Below, piece after piece: positions 51,344 to 61,413 of a DNA stretch of 64,000 nt (position 1 is the stretch's first letter; each line of letters starts with the position of its first letter). The notes beneath the pieces are model-generated. The model was given only the letters and a program-made list of their open reading frames with translations. It was not told the origin of the DNA and did not search any database. The position numbers were made by a program, and so were the translations under genes. Where the stretch lies: contig CABXTU010000003.1 in assembly GCA_902515205.1 (NCBI GenBank), forward strand, positions 1 through 64,000, in the 5' to 3' direction. Source of the DNA: an uncultured Pelagibacteraceae bacterium (GTDB lineage Bacteria > Pseudomonadota > Alphaproteobacteria > Pelagibacterales > Pelagibacteraceae).

Positions 51344-52262
51344 TAATATCATAATTAATTTTAGTTTTATCAAAATAAATCTTTGAGAATTGATTTAACT
51401 GTTTATTTGTCTCAAATTTAATCATCTTACTAAGTTCCTCATCTTTGTTTACTAAAACTTTTTCTGTCCGTATTTCTTTTATTTTTAATATAAGATAATC
51501 ATTACCAAGTTGAATAACATCTGTATATTCTCCTTTATCTATTTTTTTTATTTTTTCAAAAACTAACTCAGATAAATTATTTTCTTTTATCCATCCTATA
51601 TTACCTCCCATTTTTGAACTTTCTGAAATGCTATAAATATTAGCTGCATTATCAAAACCAATTTCTTTAATACTTAATTTTATATTATTAATTAGGTTAT
51701 TAATATTTTCATCTTTATTTTTTTTAAATACTATTTCAGATAATAAATATTCATTTAAAGTTTTATTTTCAAAATTTTCAATTTTTTTTAATAGTATATC
51801 TTTGTTAATTTTCACCTGATTACCATATTTTTTAAAAATAAATTCATTCCATAATATTTCAACTCGTAATTTTTTTTTTACTTCATAAAGTGAGTAGTTA
51901 TTACTTTTGGCTAAAGCATTCTTAAAACTTTCTTCATCTGCAAAATTTAATTTTTTATATAAATTCTTTAAGTATTGTTCTGCAAAAGATATTTCTTTAT
52001 CTAAATCGAAAATTTTTTCTAATTCGCTTTTTTTTATGTATTCATTGATTAAAGAATTTTTAGCTAATTTTAAAATTTTTTCGTTTTTTAGTTTTGAAAG
52101 ATTTGGATTCAAAATTTTTAAGTAATTAATTTCTTTTTCGATGTCAAAATTTGTTATTATCTCATTATTAACGGTTGCAAAAATATATACGTCTGAATTT
52201 GATACAGCCGAAGTATTGGAAAAAAATAATATAAATAATATAAAATAAATTTTCTTTAGCAT
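51333..52262 (-). CDS. surA: SurA-like periplasmic chaperone / peptidyl-prolyl isomerase
   Basis: Exported protein of 309 aa. It has a signal peptide (YFILFILFFSNTSAVS), a SurA N-terminal chaperone region starting VNNEIITNFDIEKEI, and one parvulin domain around residues 180-275 (ISESSKMGGNIGWIKENNLSEL). E. coli SurA has two parvulin domains, so this is the reduced form known in alphaproteobacteria. It aids folding of LptD and other barrels and lies in the lpt operon. Confidence 0.9.
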   Translation of the reverse strand: MLKKIYFILFILFFSNTSAVSNSDVYIFATVNNEIITNFDIEKEINYLKILNPNLSKLKNEKILKLAKNSLINEYIKKSELEKIFDLDKEISFAEQYLKNLYKKLNFADEESFKNALAKSNNYSLYEVKKKLRVEILWNEFIFKKYGNQVKINKDILLKKIENFENKTLNEYLLSEIVFKKNKDENINNLINNIKLSIKEIGFDNAANIYSISESSKMGGNIGWIKENNLSELVFEKIKKIDKGEYTDVIQLGNDYLILKIKEIRTEKVLVNKDEELSKMIKFETNKQLNQFSKIYFDKTKINYDINEN

Positions 52263-54646
52263 TAATTCTTCAAATTCGGACTACTTGTTTCGCCAATAGG
52301 AATGATAGTTAATTTTAAGAAAATGTTTTCTTCAGGCTTTACATCTCGATCATTGTAATAATCTTTATTATATTCAATTGAAGCTGACAGACAATCATTT
52401 TTGTACTGATACATCAAATTATAATACTCTGTTAAATCGGATGTTTTGTTTTCTCTAGTGGAAAATGAAATATTATTAGAATCGTTAAATTTATATTTAG
52501 TAGTATTAAGTAAATATGAATTTTGATCAAAAGTGTTGTTTTCATTTAAATAATCAAATGTTGTGACAAAATTATTAATACTTATTTCTGAAATCAAGTT
52601 TTGATAGTTTATGTCTCTGATATTATTTTTAACTGATGTATTGTATTTTAAAGAAAAATTATTATTAGGACTATAATTGATTTCTCCTAAAAAATTAGAA
52701 GTTTTTTCACCTATTTGATTATTTTTTGGTAAGTCGTAATTTTCATTAATTCTAAGATTATTAGCTATTTTAAAGCCAAACAACTCTCTGGAATTTTTTT
52801 TGTCAAAAATAGTGAAATCATTTCCATATGCCAACGAAACTCCACCTTCAATTGTATCATCAGATGCCAACCTATTTAAATCAAATATATTATTAACATC
52901 AATTCTAGTTTCGATGTTACTAATATCTTTAGTGTCATTTGGACCAACTTTTAAAGTTAGTTTAGGTTTCAAAATTTTTCGAAAATTGTTATTTTCTTTT
53001 ATCATCGGTAAAGAAGAATTAAATTGGAAGAGCCCAGACAAATAATAATTTTCATTTTTTTTAAAATTTTCAGATTTTTGAGCATCAGAGTTTACGTTTT
53101 TAACAATAAAATCATAATTATTATAAAATCCATAATTAGAAATTATTGGATTAGAATTAAAAATAAGATCGTTTATATTTGTTTTTTCAAAAATATTAGT
53201 CTGATAGTTTCTGATTAAATTATTTGAAATAAATGAAAAATTCCCATCTATATTAGTTTTATTTTCAATTTGTTTAGTTAAGCTGATCTTAGGTAGAATA
53301 TATTCGTATTTATCACTGTTATTGTTTTTAGTTAAATCTTCATAAACTATTAAGTCAGTATCTATTGAAAGACCATCTGAATTAAGACTTAAATTTAGTG
53401 AATTTTCCAAAACATCATATTCATTTATTAGTGGTGACTTTAATTTACTACCTTTTAAATAAGTATCACTTGAAGTTTTTTCAATATTTAAATCAAAACT
53501 GCTATTTTTAAAGTAATCAAAATTCAACAACTTGTTGTACTTATAAAAGAAGTGACTCTTAGAATTAATATTTCTTGCTTTATATAAGCTAAAATCACTT
53601 AAATGATTACTATCTAAATTAACTTGTCTGAATTCAGTTTGTAAAAGGAGCTTATCATCCGTGTAAAATCGAGGAGTAAATGTCATGTCTTTGTTAATTC
53701 CCATAGCATAAAAATAAGGAACACTTAAATAATTATCTGAATTAGGGGAATTTTTTATTGTCGGAATTAAAAAACCAGATCTTCTGTTAACAGATGGATC
53801 AGGATGGAAAAACTTCGGAAAATACATTACAGGAACATCGTATATCTTAAGCCATGCATTTTTATAATTTATAATTTTTTTTTCCTTGTTATGAACTATT
53901 TTTTCTGCAGATAATTGCCACGGGGGGCAACTATCATTTTTTTTGCAAGTTGTAAAAACCCCTTTAGAAATTTCTGTAGTTAAATTATCATAATTAATAG
54001 CCCTTCCTTTTAATCGAGGCTCGTTATTTTTATTAAAAGATTTATTGTTTAAATCTATAGATATGTCTTTTCCTACAAGTTTATTACTTAGAGTATTAAT
54101 ATAAGCCAATTTTGTGTAGAAGCTGTTATTATCAAAATCTTTAAAATTTGCCTCCACAATTTTAAGAATATTTTTTTTAATTTCATAATTGAATGAATTG
54201 GTATCAAACACATTACTAAATTGATCTTTTACAATAGAATGAGTGTCAGAGTTTAAAACTTTTGATTTCCAATTATAAGTAACTAAATTTGATTGGATCG
54301 ATATTTTTTTTTTATTATCAAATATTTTGATATTATTCTTAGCAGTTAATATAAATTTTTTTTGATCAAGTTCTATATCATTAAACTTTATTTCTAGATT
54401 ATCAGATTTAATAAAAGCTATACCATTGTAAGCTTTAAGAGTGTCTAAATCTTTATAATATTTGAATTCTTCAGCTTCTATTTCAAAATTTTTATCCTCT
54501 GAAATTGCTTTACCATCTTTAGCATTGATTACATTGCCCTGTTCAATGATATCAATTTTTGTAGTTTCAAAACTAAAAGGTGAAGAAATTGAAGGACTAT
54601 TAAAAAAAAAGCAAATAAGAAAAATTATAGAATATTTATTTTTCAT
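52262..54646 (-). CDS. lptD: LPS-assembly protein LptD
   Basis: Outer-membrane beta-barrel of 794 aa that inserts lipopolysaccharide in the outer leaflet. A signal peptide is followed by an OstA-like beta-jellyroll domain (about residues 40-160: EAEEFKYYKDLDTLKAYNGIAFI) and a barrel domain rich in Asn, Ser and Tyr. FPKFFHPDPSVNRRSGFLIP is the conserved LptD stretch in the barrel. It has few cysteines (CKKNDSC and one near the end), so the E. coli disulfide pattern is not obviously kept. It overlaps lptG and surA. Confidence 0.93.
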   Translation of the reverse strand: MKNKYSIIFLICFFFNSPSISSPFSFETTKIDIIEQGNVINAKDGKAISEDKNFEIEAEEFKYYKDLDTLKAYNGIAFIKSDNLEIKFNDIELDQKKFILTAKNNIKIFDNKKKISIQSNLVTYNWKSKVLNSDTHSIVKDQFSNVFDTNSFNYEIKKNILKIVEANFKDFDNNSFYTKLAYINTLSNKLVGKDISIDLNNKSFNKNNEPRLKGRAINYDNLTTEISKGVFTTCKKNDSCPPWQLSAEKIVHNKEKKIINYKNAWLKIYDVPVMYFPKFFHPDPSVNRRSGFLIPTIKNSPNSDNYLSVPYFYAMGINKDMTFTPRFYTDDKLLLQTEFRQVNLDSNHLSDFSLYKARNINSKSHFFYKYNKLLNFDYFKNSSFDLNIEKTSSDTYLKGSKLKSPLINEYDVLENSLNLSLNSDGLSIDTDLIVYEDLTKNNNSDKYEYILPKISLTKQIENKTNIDGNFSFISNNLIRNYQTNIFEKTNINDLIFNSNPIISNYGFYNNYDFIVKNVNSDAQKSENFKKNENYYLSGLFQFNSSLPMIKENNNFRKILKPKLTLKVGPNDTKDISNIETRIDVNNIFDLNRLASDDTIEGGVSLAYGNDFTIFDKKNSRELFGFKIANNLRINENYDLPKNNQIGEKTSNFLGEINYSPNNNFSLKYNTSVKNNIRDINYQNLISEISINNFVTTFDYLNENNTFDQNSYLLNTTKYKFNDSNNISFSTRENKTSDLTEYYNLMYQYKNDCLSASIEYNKDYYNDRDVKPEENIFLKLTIIPIGETSSPNLKN

Positions 54647-55712
54647 TTACTCTAATTAAACCGATAATTGCAAATATAGAAATAAATAAAATAGGTAAGA
54701 AAATTGACATTACTATGGGAATTTTTCCGTTATTTCCAAGCGAGGTGAACATAAAATTTATATAGTAAATAATAACAGACATTAATATACCTAAAATTAT
54801 ATGGAAAAATAATGATTTATCTTTTTTAAAATTAAACATAATAATTGAAGACATAACAGTCAGTACACCATAAAAAAAAGGTGTTGAGAAAAGTTTTAAT
54901 AAGTGAATTAGAATTTCGTCAGATGAATAGCCTAAATTTTCATAGTCTTTCTTTAAATCGAAAAGCTCTAAAATATTTAAAGTAGAAATATTTGAAAATA
55001 AATTATTAATTTTTTCTTGATTAAAATTTGTTTGTATCTCAAAATTTACGACTTCATTTGTAATATTCTTATCAGTTACGATTGATTTTTGAGCTAACCA
55101 TCTTTTTTTTTCAATATTAATTTTTTCTGATTGAATTGTTTTTTCTAAATTAAAATTTTTATCAAATTTATAAATTATAACGTTTATTAAATAATTGTCC
55201 TTTATATTGGTTGCTTTAACAATAAAAGTATTCTCCTCTATTTCATCCTTCAACCATAAACCACTATCAGTAACTACCGCAAGATATTTATTATCATTTG
55301 AAAATTTATTTTTAATATCGGTATAAAAAAACTTAAGTTTTGAGGCAGCATTATAAAAAATAACCACAGTTAACAATCCCATCAATAATGATGAAAAAAA
55401 AAGAATTTTTATTATTTTTAGATTACTCATTCCATTACTTTTTAAAAGATTAAGCTCTTCTTTTTTAAAAAGATCGAAAAATAAGAATTGTGTAGCTATT
55501 AAAAAAATAAATGGAAACATTTCAAATAATGTAATAGGTGCGCTAAGAAGAGTTAAAAAATATGGAAATAAAAAATTTACATCTAAATTTTTGAAAAACG
55601 ATATTTCTTCTAAAATACTTAGAATTATTACTAAACTAAAAAAAATTATACTAATGGCAATAAATTTGTTGATAAAATTTTTTATTATATATTTTTCGTA
55701 AGTCTTAAACAT
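54636..55712 (-). CDS. lptG: LPS export permease LptG
   Basis: Inner-membrane permease of 358 aa with six helices and a central periplasmic beta-jellyroll. It belongs to the LptF/LptG family: TLFEMFPFIFLIATQFLFFDLFKKEELNLLKSNGMS is the coupling-helix region. With LptF and the LptB ATPase (not in the window) it extracts LPS. It overlaps lptF by 8 nt. Confidence 0.92.
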   Translation of the reverse strand: MFKTYEKYIIKNFINKFIAISIIFFSLVIILSILEEISFFKNLDVNFLFPYFLTLLSAPITLFEMFPFIFLIATQFLFFDLFKKEELNLLKSNGMSNLKIIKILFFSSLLMGLLTVVIFYNAASKLKFFYTDIKNKFSNDNKYLAVVTDSGLWLKDEIEENTFIVKATNIKDNYLINVIIYKFDKNFNLEKTIQSEKINIEKKRWLAQKSIVTDKNITNEVVNFEIQTNFNQEKINNLFSNISTLNILELFDLKKDYENLGYSSDEILIHLLKLFSTPFFYGVLTVMSSIIMFNFKKDKSLFFHIILGILMSVIIYYINFMFTSLGNNGKIPIVMSIFLPILFISIFAIIGLIRVNEK

Positions 55713-56820
55713 TTTTAATCCTAAAATAAAATAATGAATATATTAAAAAAAAACTTATCCAGGGAATTATTAAATAAAATATAGTAGCTAAATTAGAAAC
55801 TGTAGAATATCTTAAAGAGGCCTCTGACAAAATTAATACTAAAAAAGTAATAAAAAAAATTATTTTTTTATTTTTTTCATATTTTATATTATTTTTTGGA
55901 AGTACTATCAAAAAACAACAAAGTATTGCAATTAAAGGTAAATAGAGAGGTTTGTAAAAACGTTTAAATAATTCTTGAAGTATGTCATTTAAAATATTTT
56001 TTTCACATAAAAATAAATCATTATAAGGAATAATTTGATTATTAATTATTTTATAAGCACAACCGAGCAGCTCCTTAGATGGAAGCTCTTGAATCTTTGG
56101 ATTTAAAATTGTGTTAGTCGAATATTCTGCTAAATTAAAATCTATCTCATCAAACTTGAATGAATTAATTTTTTTTTTTTCTTTATCTAAAATTCTTCCG
56201 TCATATAGTCGAAAAACTTTTTGTCTGTCGTTATCTAATAAAACTCCATTTTTTGAATAAATCATTCTTGAATTAGATTTGGAAGAGTCGTCTAAAAAAA
56301 TATTAGAATATGTTCCGTTTTCATTTTTTTCATTGATAAAAATAGTCAGACCCTCAACTACATTTATAAATTTTCCTTCTTTAATTAATGATGTAAAAAA
56401 ATCTATGTTTGAATTTTTTAAATATTCTCTAGCTTTATATTGAGATAAAGGTGAAAAAAAGCCTCCAATCCAAATTTGTAAAAAAGTTAAAGCAAGAGAT
56501 AAAAAAACAACCTTATTTGCAAAATTTATTTTGCTTACTCCATAGGTCCAAAAAATTAACATTTCATTTCTATTTTCATATTCTGTAATTATATAAAATA
56601 AGGAAATAAAAAAAATAAATGGGATAATTCGATGAATAATTTTTGGAAAATTTAATAAAATATATGAAAAATATGTTTTTAAACCATGTCCATCTTGTGT
56701 GACAAAATCAAAATAGTTTACTGCTTGTAAGGTCCATACAATTAACCCTATGGTTAAACACATTAATAGGAAAAAAACTGTGGTATCTTTAGCAAATTTT
56801 AGAAATATTAATTTTTTCAT
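55705..56820 (-). CDS. lptF: LPS export permease LptF
   Basis: Partner of LptG, 371 aa. The N-terminal helices include VFFLLMCLTIGLIVWTLQAV, the coupling segment has ENRNEMLIFWTYGVSKI, and the C-terminal four-helix bundle follows the soluble domain. It heads the lptF-lptG-lptD-surA-pdxA-rsmA unit, and a 61-bp gap separates it from the divergent pepA. Confidence 0.92.
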   Translation of the reverse strand: MKKLIFLKFAKDTTVFFLLMCLTIGLIVWTLQAVNYFDFVTQDGHGLKTYFSYILLNFPKIIHRIIPFIFFISLFYIITEYENRNEMLIFWTYGVSKINFANKVVFLSLALTFLQIWIGGFFSPLSQYKAREYLKNSNIDFFTSLIKEGKFINVVEGLTIFINEKNENGTYSNIFLDDSSKSNSRMIYSKNGVLLDNDRQKVFRLYDGRILDKEKKKINSFKFDEIDFNLAEYSTNTILNPKIQELPSKELLGCAYKIINNQIIPYNDLFLCEKNILNDILQELFKRFYKPLYLPLIAILCCFLIVLPKNNIKYEKNKKIIFFITFLVLILSEASLRYSTVSNLATIFYLIIPWISFFLIYSLFYFRIKNV

Positions 56821-56881
56821 TGAAAATATTAAATTTCTAAATATATAGCATTCATTTGTAACACTTTGTAATTAAAAATTT

Positions 56882-58339
56882 ATGTCTATAAAAATCAATT
56901 TTAAAAATAAAATTTCTAATAAAGCCTTGTCAAATCTTGTTTTATTCACTGATGAAAAATTTAATATTAATCTTATAAAAAGATATATCACAGGTTCGGA
57001 GTTTTCCTATATAAATGACCTAATTAAAGCCAGTGATTTAGATAAAAACCTTTTTATTTTTGAACTAAGTTCAAAAAAAAAAATAGTTTTAATTTCAATA
57101 AAAAAAAATATTAAAACTTTCGATATTGAAAATTTAGGTGCAGAATTTTATAGTCGTATTAACTATGAGAAAAGAAGCGAATATTTTATTAACACTGATA
57201 GTATAATTTATACTAATAAAAATTTCATAGAGCATTTTCTTCATGGATTGAAATTAAAATCATATGAATTTAATAAATATAAATCAAAAAAAAAAACAAA
57301 CCTACTAAATATAAATGTTTATGGAAAAAAGAATACACCCTCGGCCTATAATTTATTAAAATTTAAGGCTTTAGAAGAAGGAACTTTTTATGCAAGAGAT
57401 TTAGTTTCAGAACCAGGAAATGTTTTGCATCCTGATGAGTATACCAAAAGATTAAAATCTTTGAAGAAACACGGATTAAAGATTAAAATATATGATGAAA
57501 AAAAATTAAAAAAATTAGGTATGAATGCTTTGCTTGGAGTGGGACAGGGAAGTATCAGGGGATCTTATCTTGTAACAATTGAATGGAATGGTGTAAAAAA
57601 TAATTCTAAGCCTCTGGCTTTTGTAGGTAAAGGAGTGTGCTTTGACACTGGCGGTTATTCACTTAAACCAGCAAAATTTATGGAAGACATGACTTATGAT
57701 ATGGCTGGTTCAGCTGTTGTTGTAGGTTTAATGAAAAATTTAGCATTAAGAAAAGCAAAGATTAATGCAGTAGGTGTTGTTGGGCTTGTAGAAAACATGG
57801 TTAGTGGAAATGCTCAAAGACCTGGTGATATTGTTAAGTCATATAGTGGTAAAACTATAGAAGTATTAAATACAGATGCTGAAGGTAGATTAGTTTTAGC
57901 AGATGCTTTAACTTTTACAGAAAAAAAATTTAAACCAAAATTTATGGTTGATTTAGCAACCCTTACAGGTGCAATTATTGTATCTTTAGGTTCAGAATAT
58001 GCGGGACTTTTTTCAAATGATGATAAATTATCAAATCAATTAATTAAAGCTGGTGAAAAAGTTGAGGAAAAATTATGGAGAATGCCCTTACATAAAAACT
58101 TTGATAAGTTAATAAATTCTAAAAATGCAGATATGCAAAATATAAACTATGTTGGGGGAGCTGGCTCTACAACAGCTGCACAATTTTTACAAAGGTTTAT
58201 TTTAAATAAAACCCCATGGGCGCATTTAGACATTGCCGGAATGGCATTTTCAAAATATGGAGGAGCATTGAATTCAGGCGGTGCTACTGGTTATGGTGTA
58301 AGATTATTAAATCAATTAATTGAGGACCACTATGAGTGA
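56882..58339 (+). CDS. pepA: Leucyl aminopeptidase (M17 family)
   Basis: Cytosol aminopeptidase of 485 aa with two metals per subunit. The metal and catalytic motif NTDAEGRLVLADAL and the VGKGVCFDTGGYSLKPA segment are conserved. ARDLVSEPGNVLHPDEY begins the catalytic domain, and the N-terminal half is divergent, as usual. It overlaps ndk by 8 nt. The holC gene that often follows pepA in alphaproteobacteria is not present. Confidence 0.94.
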   Translation: MSIKINFKNKISNKALSNLVLFTDEKFNINLIKRYITGSEFSYINDLIKASDLDKNLFIFELSSKKKIVLISIKKNIKTFDIENLGAEFYSRINYEKRSEYFINTDSIIYTNKNFIEHFLHGLKLKSYEFNKYKSKKKTNLLNINVYGKKNTPSAYNLLKFKALEEGTFYARDLVSEPGNVLHPDEYTKRLKSLKKHGLKIKIYDEKKLKKLGMNALLGVGQGSIRGSYLVTIEWNGVKNNSKPLAFVGKGVCFDTGGYSLKPAKFMEDMTYDMAGSAVVVGLMKNLALRKAKINAVGVVGLVENMVSGNAQRPGDIVKSYSGKTIEVLNTDAEGRLVLADALTFTEKKFKPKFMVDLATLTGAIIVSLGSEYAGLFSNDDKLSNQLIKAGEKVEEKLWRMPLHKNFDKLINSKNADMQNINYVGGAGSTTAAQFLQRFILNKTPWAHLDIAGMAFSKYGGALNSGGATGYGVRLLNQLIEDHYE

Positions 58340-58742
58340 TATTGAACGAACATTATCAATAATTAAACCTGATGCAGTCGAAAGAAATTTAGTTACTGAA
58401 ATAAAGGAAATATTTAAAAATAAAGGTTTTTTAATTATAAAAGAAAAAAAAATTCAAATAGAAAAATCTGAGGCAGAAAAATTTTATGCAATTCATGAGG
58501 CCAAACCATTTTACAACGATTTATGCGCTTATCTTTCATCAGGACCAATTGTAGTGATGGTTCTTGAAAAAGAAAATGCAGTTCTTGGTAATAGAGAACT
58601 AATGGGAGCGACTAACCCAAAGGATGCGGAAGAAGGAACAATAAGAAAAAAATATGGAATATCAATAGATAAAAATTCTGTCCATGGGTCTGATAGTGTT
58701 GAAAATGCACAGATAGAAATAGCTTTTTTTTTCAAGGATTAG
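58332..58742 (+). CDS. ndk: Nucleoside diphosphate kinase
   Basis: NDK of 136 aa. The start RTLSIIKPDAVERN, the NPKDAEEGTIRKKYG loop and the active His in NSVHGSDSVENA are intact. The ATG at 58332 with a GAGG site replaces the TTG at 58320 in the track. It converges with purN, with an 11-nt overlap. Confidence 0.96.
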   Translation: MSDIERTLSIIKPDAVERNLVTEIKEIFKNKGFLIIKEKKIQIEKSEAEKFYAIHEAKPFYNDLCAYLSSGPIVVMVLEKENAVLGNRELMGATNPKDAEEGTIRKKYGISIDKNSVHGSDSVENAQIEIAFFFKD

Positions 58743-59313
58743 TAAATAATTTTGATATAGCTTTAGGGTACAAAAGATGTTCTTGAACTAATATCTTTTT
58801 CGATAAAGTAATTGGGGTATCTTTTTTAGCAATTTTAACTCTCTTCTGTAAAATAATTTTTCCAGAGTCTAGTTTTGAGGTAACAAAATGAACTGTGCAT
58901 CCAGAAAATTTTTCTTTATTTTTAATAGCCCTGAAGTGAGTATTTAAACCTTTATATTTAGGAAGAAGAGAAGGGTGTATGTTTAAAATTTTGCCCTTAA
59001 AATTCTTAATAAAATTTTTTGAAAGGATTTTCATAAATCCTGCTAGGCAAATTAGATTAATATTATTCTTTCTTAAAAATTTAATTATTTTTTTTTCATC
59101 TTTTCTTTTATTTATAAAGTTATAAGTTTTTTTTTGTATTTTATATTTTTTTGAAAAAACAAGACCTTTTGCATTTTTATTATCTGAAATAATCAGTTTT
59201 ATAAGGATCGGAGATTTTCTTTGTAAAGAAAATTTAATTAAATTCTTTAAATTACTTCCGGTTCCGGAAATGAAAACTGCAGTTTTCAATTTATGGAGAC
59301 CAAATAATTTCAT
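58732..59313 (-). CDS. purN: Phosphoribosylglycinamide formyltransferase
   Basis: PurN of 193 aa, third step of purine synthesis, uses 10-formyl-THF. VFISGTGSNLKNLI begins the fold, and the catalytic Asn-His-Asp are in ILNIHPSLLPKYKGLNTH and VTSKLDSGKII. It overlaps the purM end by 23 nt. It is shorter than E. coli PurN (212 aa) at the C-terminus. Confidence 0.94.
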   Translation of the reverse strand: MKLFGLHKLKTAVFISGTGSNLKNLIKFSLQRKSPILIKLIISDNKNAKGLVFSKKYKIQKKTYNFINKRKDEKKIIKFLRKNNINLICLAGFMKILSKNFIKNFKGKILNIHPSLLPKYKGLNTHFRAIKNKEKFSGCTVHFVTSKLDSGKIILQKRVKIAKKDTPITLSKKILVQEHLLYPKAISKLFTNP

Positions 59314-60322
59314 TTTTGAATCTTACTTTATTCTTATCATTAGCAATTTTTCCAATAACATAAGGTTTATAATTTTTAGGAAAATATTTTATCACTTTAT
59401 TTAAATTTTTTTTGTTAATTATTAGACAAAATCCAACTCCACAGTTAAATGTTTTTAACATTTCTTTATCTCTAATATTAAATCTTTTTAACCATTTAAA
59501 AATTTTTAAAATTTTTATTTTTTTTAAATCAATTTCTACACCTAAATTATTTGGTATAACTCTTTTAATATTATCTCCAATACCTCCACCTGTAATGTTA
59601 GCACATCCATTTAATAAATTTTTATCAATCAATTTAAGAATTTCTTTAACATAAATTTTTGTTGGTCTAATTAGCTCTTTTTTTAAAAAATTTATTTTTT
59701 TAATATTTATTTTTTTTTTATTGATTATTTCTCTTACTAGTGAATACCCATTTGAGTGTAAGCCGCTAGAAGGGACAGCTAAAACTAAATCATTTTTTTT
59801 TATTTTATTTTTATTTAATATTTTTTTTTCGTCAACAATTCCTACAGCAAAACCAGCAATATCGAATTTTCCTTTTTCATAAGTTCCTGGCATTTCGGCT
59901 GTTTCTCCTCCTACCAAACTACAGTTAGAAAGCTTACAACCATTTAAAATTCCTTTAATAATTGATTTTAATTTTGGAGGGTCAATTTTATTAATTGAAA
60001 TATAATCTAAAAAAAAAAGAGGTTTAGCACCTTGAACTATTAAATCATTTACACTCATTGCAACTAGATCTATCCCAATTGTATCATATTTATTTATCGT
60101 GTTTGCAATTTCTATTTTAGTACCGACTCCATCAGTGCATGCTACAATTTTTGGGTTTTTTATATTCTTAGGAATACTTGAGATTGATCCAAACCCACCA
60201 ATGTTATTATACATTTTTTTGCCTTTATTTTTTGTAGAAATATTAGAAATGAAATTTACAAATTTATCTGCAGCTTTTATATCAACTCCACTTTTTCTAT
60301 ATGTAAACATGGATTTATTCAT
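59291..60322 (-). CDS. purM: Phosphoribosylformylglycinamidine cyclo-ligase
   Basis: AIR synthetase of 343 aa. FTYRKSGVDIKAAD, GFGSISSIP, CTDGVGTKIEIA, GETAEMPGTYEKGKFDIAGFAVGIV and ITGGGIGDNIKRVIP are family motifs. It has many Lys/Asn/Ile substitutions owing to the AT bias. It is coupled to purN and divergent from the DUF2066 gene with 11 nt between starts. Confidence 0.95.
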   Translation of the reverse strand: MNKSMFTYRKSGVDIKAADKFVNFISNISTKNKGKKMYNNIGGFGSISSIPKNIKNPKIVACTDGVGTKIEIANTINKYDTIGIDLVAMSVNDLIVQGAKPLFFLDYISINKIDPPKLKSIIKGILNGCKLSNCSLVGGETAEMPGTYEKGKFDIAGFAVGIVDEKKILNKNKIKKNDLVLAVPSSGLHSNGYSLVREIINKKKINIKKINFLKKELIRPTKIYVKEILKLIDKNLLNGCANITGGGIGDNIKRVIPNNLGVEIDLKKIKILKIFKWLKRFNIRDKEMLKTFNCGVGFCLIINKKNLNKVIKYFPKNYKPYVIGKIANDKNKVRFKNEIIWSP

Positions 60323-60333
60323 TATTATAAAGC

Positions 60334-61413
60334 ATGATATCTAAATATAAAATTTTTCATTCAAAAAACTTATATATTTTTTTTATAATTCTATCTTTAA
60401 ATATATTTTTTTTTTCCACAGTTAAATTATATGCAAAAGGATTTGAGATAGAAAATATTGAAATTTCAAAGCCATTTGAAATAAACTTTAATAAAAATGA
60501 GATTATTGACGTTGGTTTCAAAATAGCCTTCAATGAATTGATTTCTTTAATTACCGATTCTAATGATCAAAAAAAAATTAAAAATATAAAATTAAATGAA
60601 ATTAAAAGTATGGTTGAAACCTTCTCCATTAAAGAAGAAAAGTTCATAAATGAAACTTACTATGTTAATTTAGGTGTTTTATTCAATAAAAAGAAAATTT
60701 TTAATTTTTTAGAAAATAAAAATATATTTCCATCAATACCAAACAAAAAAAAATTTTTGTTTATTCCAATTATTATTGATGAAGATAAAAAGGATCTATT
60801 AATATTTTCAAATAACCTGATTTTTTCTCAGTGGAATGACCACTATCAAAGTCATGGTTTGATAGAATATATTTTACCGACTGAGGATCTTGAGGATTTA
60901 AATATTTTAAAAAAAAAATATGATATAATTGAAAAGTATGATTTTAGAGATATTACAAATAAATATTTTTTAAATGACTCAATTATATTATTAGTCTTTA
61001 AAAATAAAGATGAAGTAAGAACTTTATCTAGAATAACAATGAATGATGAAGTTTCACTTAAAAATCAATCATTTTTGAATTTAGACTTAAACAATCTCAA
61101 TCAGACGGTAAATATAATAAATAGTTTGAAGACTAATTATGAGGATCATTGGAAAAAATCTAATAGAATTAATACTTCAATTAAATTATCTTTAAATATT
61201 CAAGTAGACACAAAAGATGATTACAAAGTATCAAAATTTGAAAAAAAACTAGGGGAAATTGATCTTATTTATGATTATTTCATAACTAAATTTAATAAAG
61301 ATAATGCCATATATGAGATTATCTTTAACGGTACAACAAATATTTTTTTAAAAACAATGGGGGAAAATGATTTTTTTTTTAATACACAAAATAAGATATG
61401 GATTTTAAAATGA
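60334..61413 (+). CDS. DUF2066 family exported protein
   Basis: A protein of 359 aa with a signal peptide (FFIILSLNIFFFSTVKLYAKG). The N-terminal domain with FKIAFNELISLITDS and YYVNLGVLFNKKKIFNFLENKNI matches DUF2066, a periplasmic protein usually placed between purM and hda in alphaproteobacteria. The function is not known. The TGA stop overlaps the next ATG. Confidence 0.85.
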   Translation: MISKYKIFHSKNLYIFFIILSLNIFFFSTVKLYAKGFEIENIEISKPFEINFNKNEIIDVGFKIAFNELISLITDSNDQKKIKNIKLNEIKSMVETFSIKEEKFINETYYVNLGVLFNKKKIFNFLENKNIFPSIPNKKKFLFIPIIIDEDKKDLLIFSNNLIFSQWNDHYQSHGLIEYILPTEDLEDLNILKKKYDIIEKYDFRDITNKYFLNDSIILLVFKNKDEVRTLSRITMNDEVSLKNQSFLNLDLNNLNQTVNIINSLKTNYEDHWKKSNRINTSIKLSLNIQVDTKDDYKVSKFEKKLGEIDLIYDYFITKFNKDNAIYEIIFNGTTNIFLKTMGENDFFFNTQNKIWILK

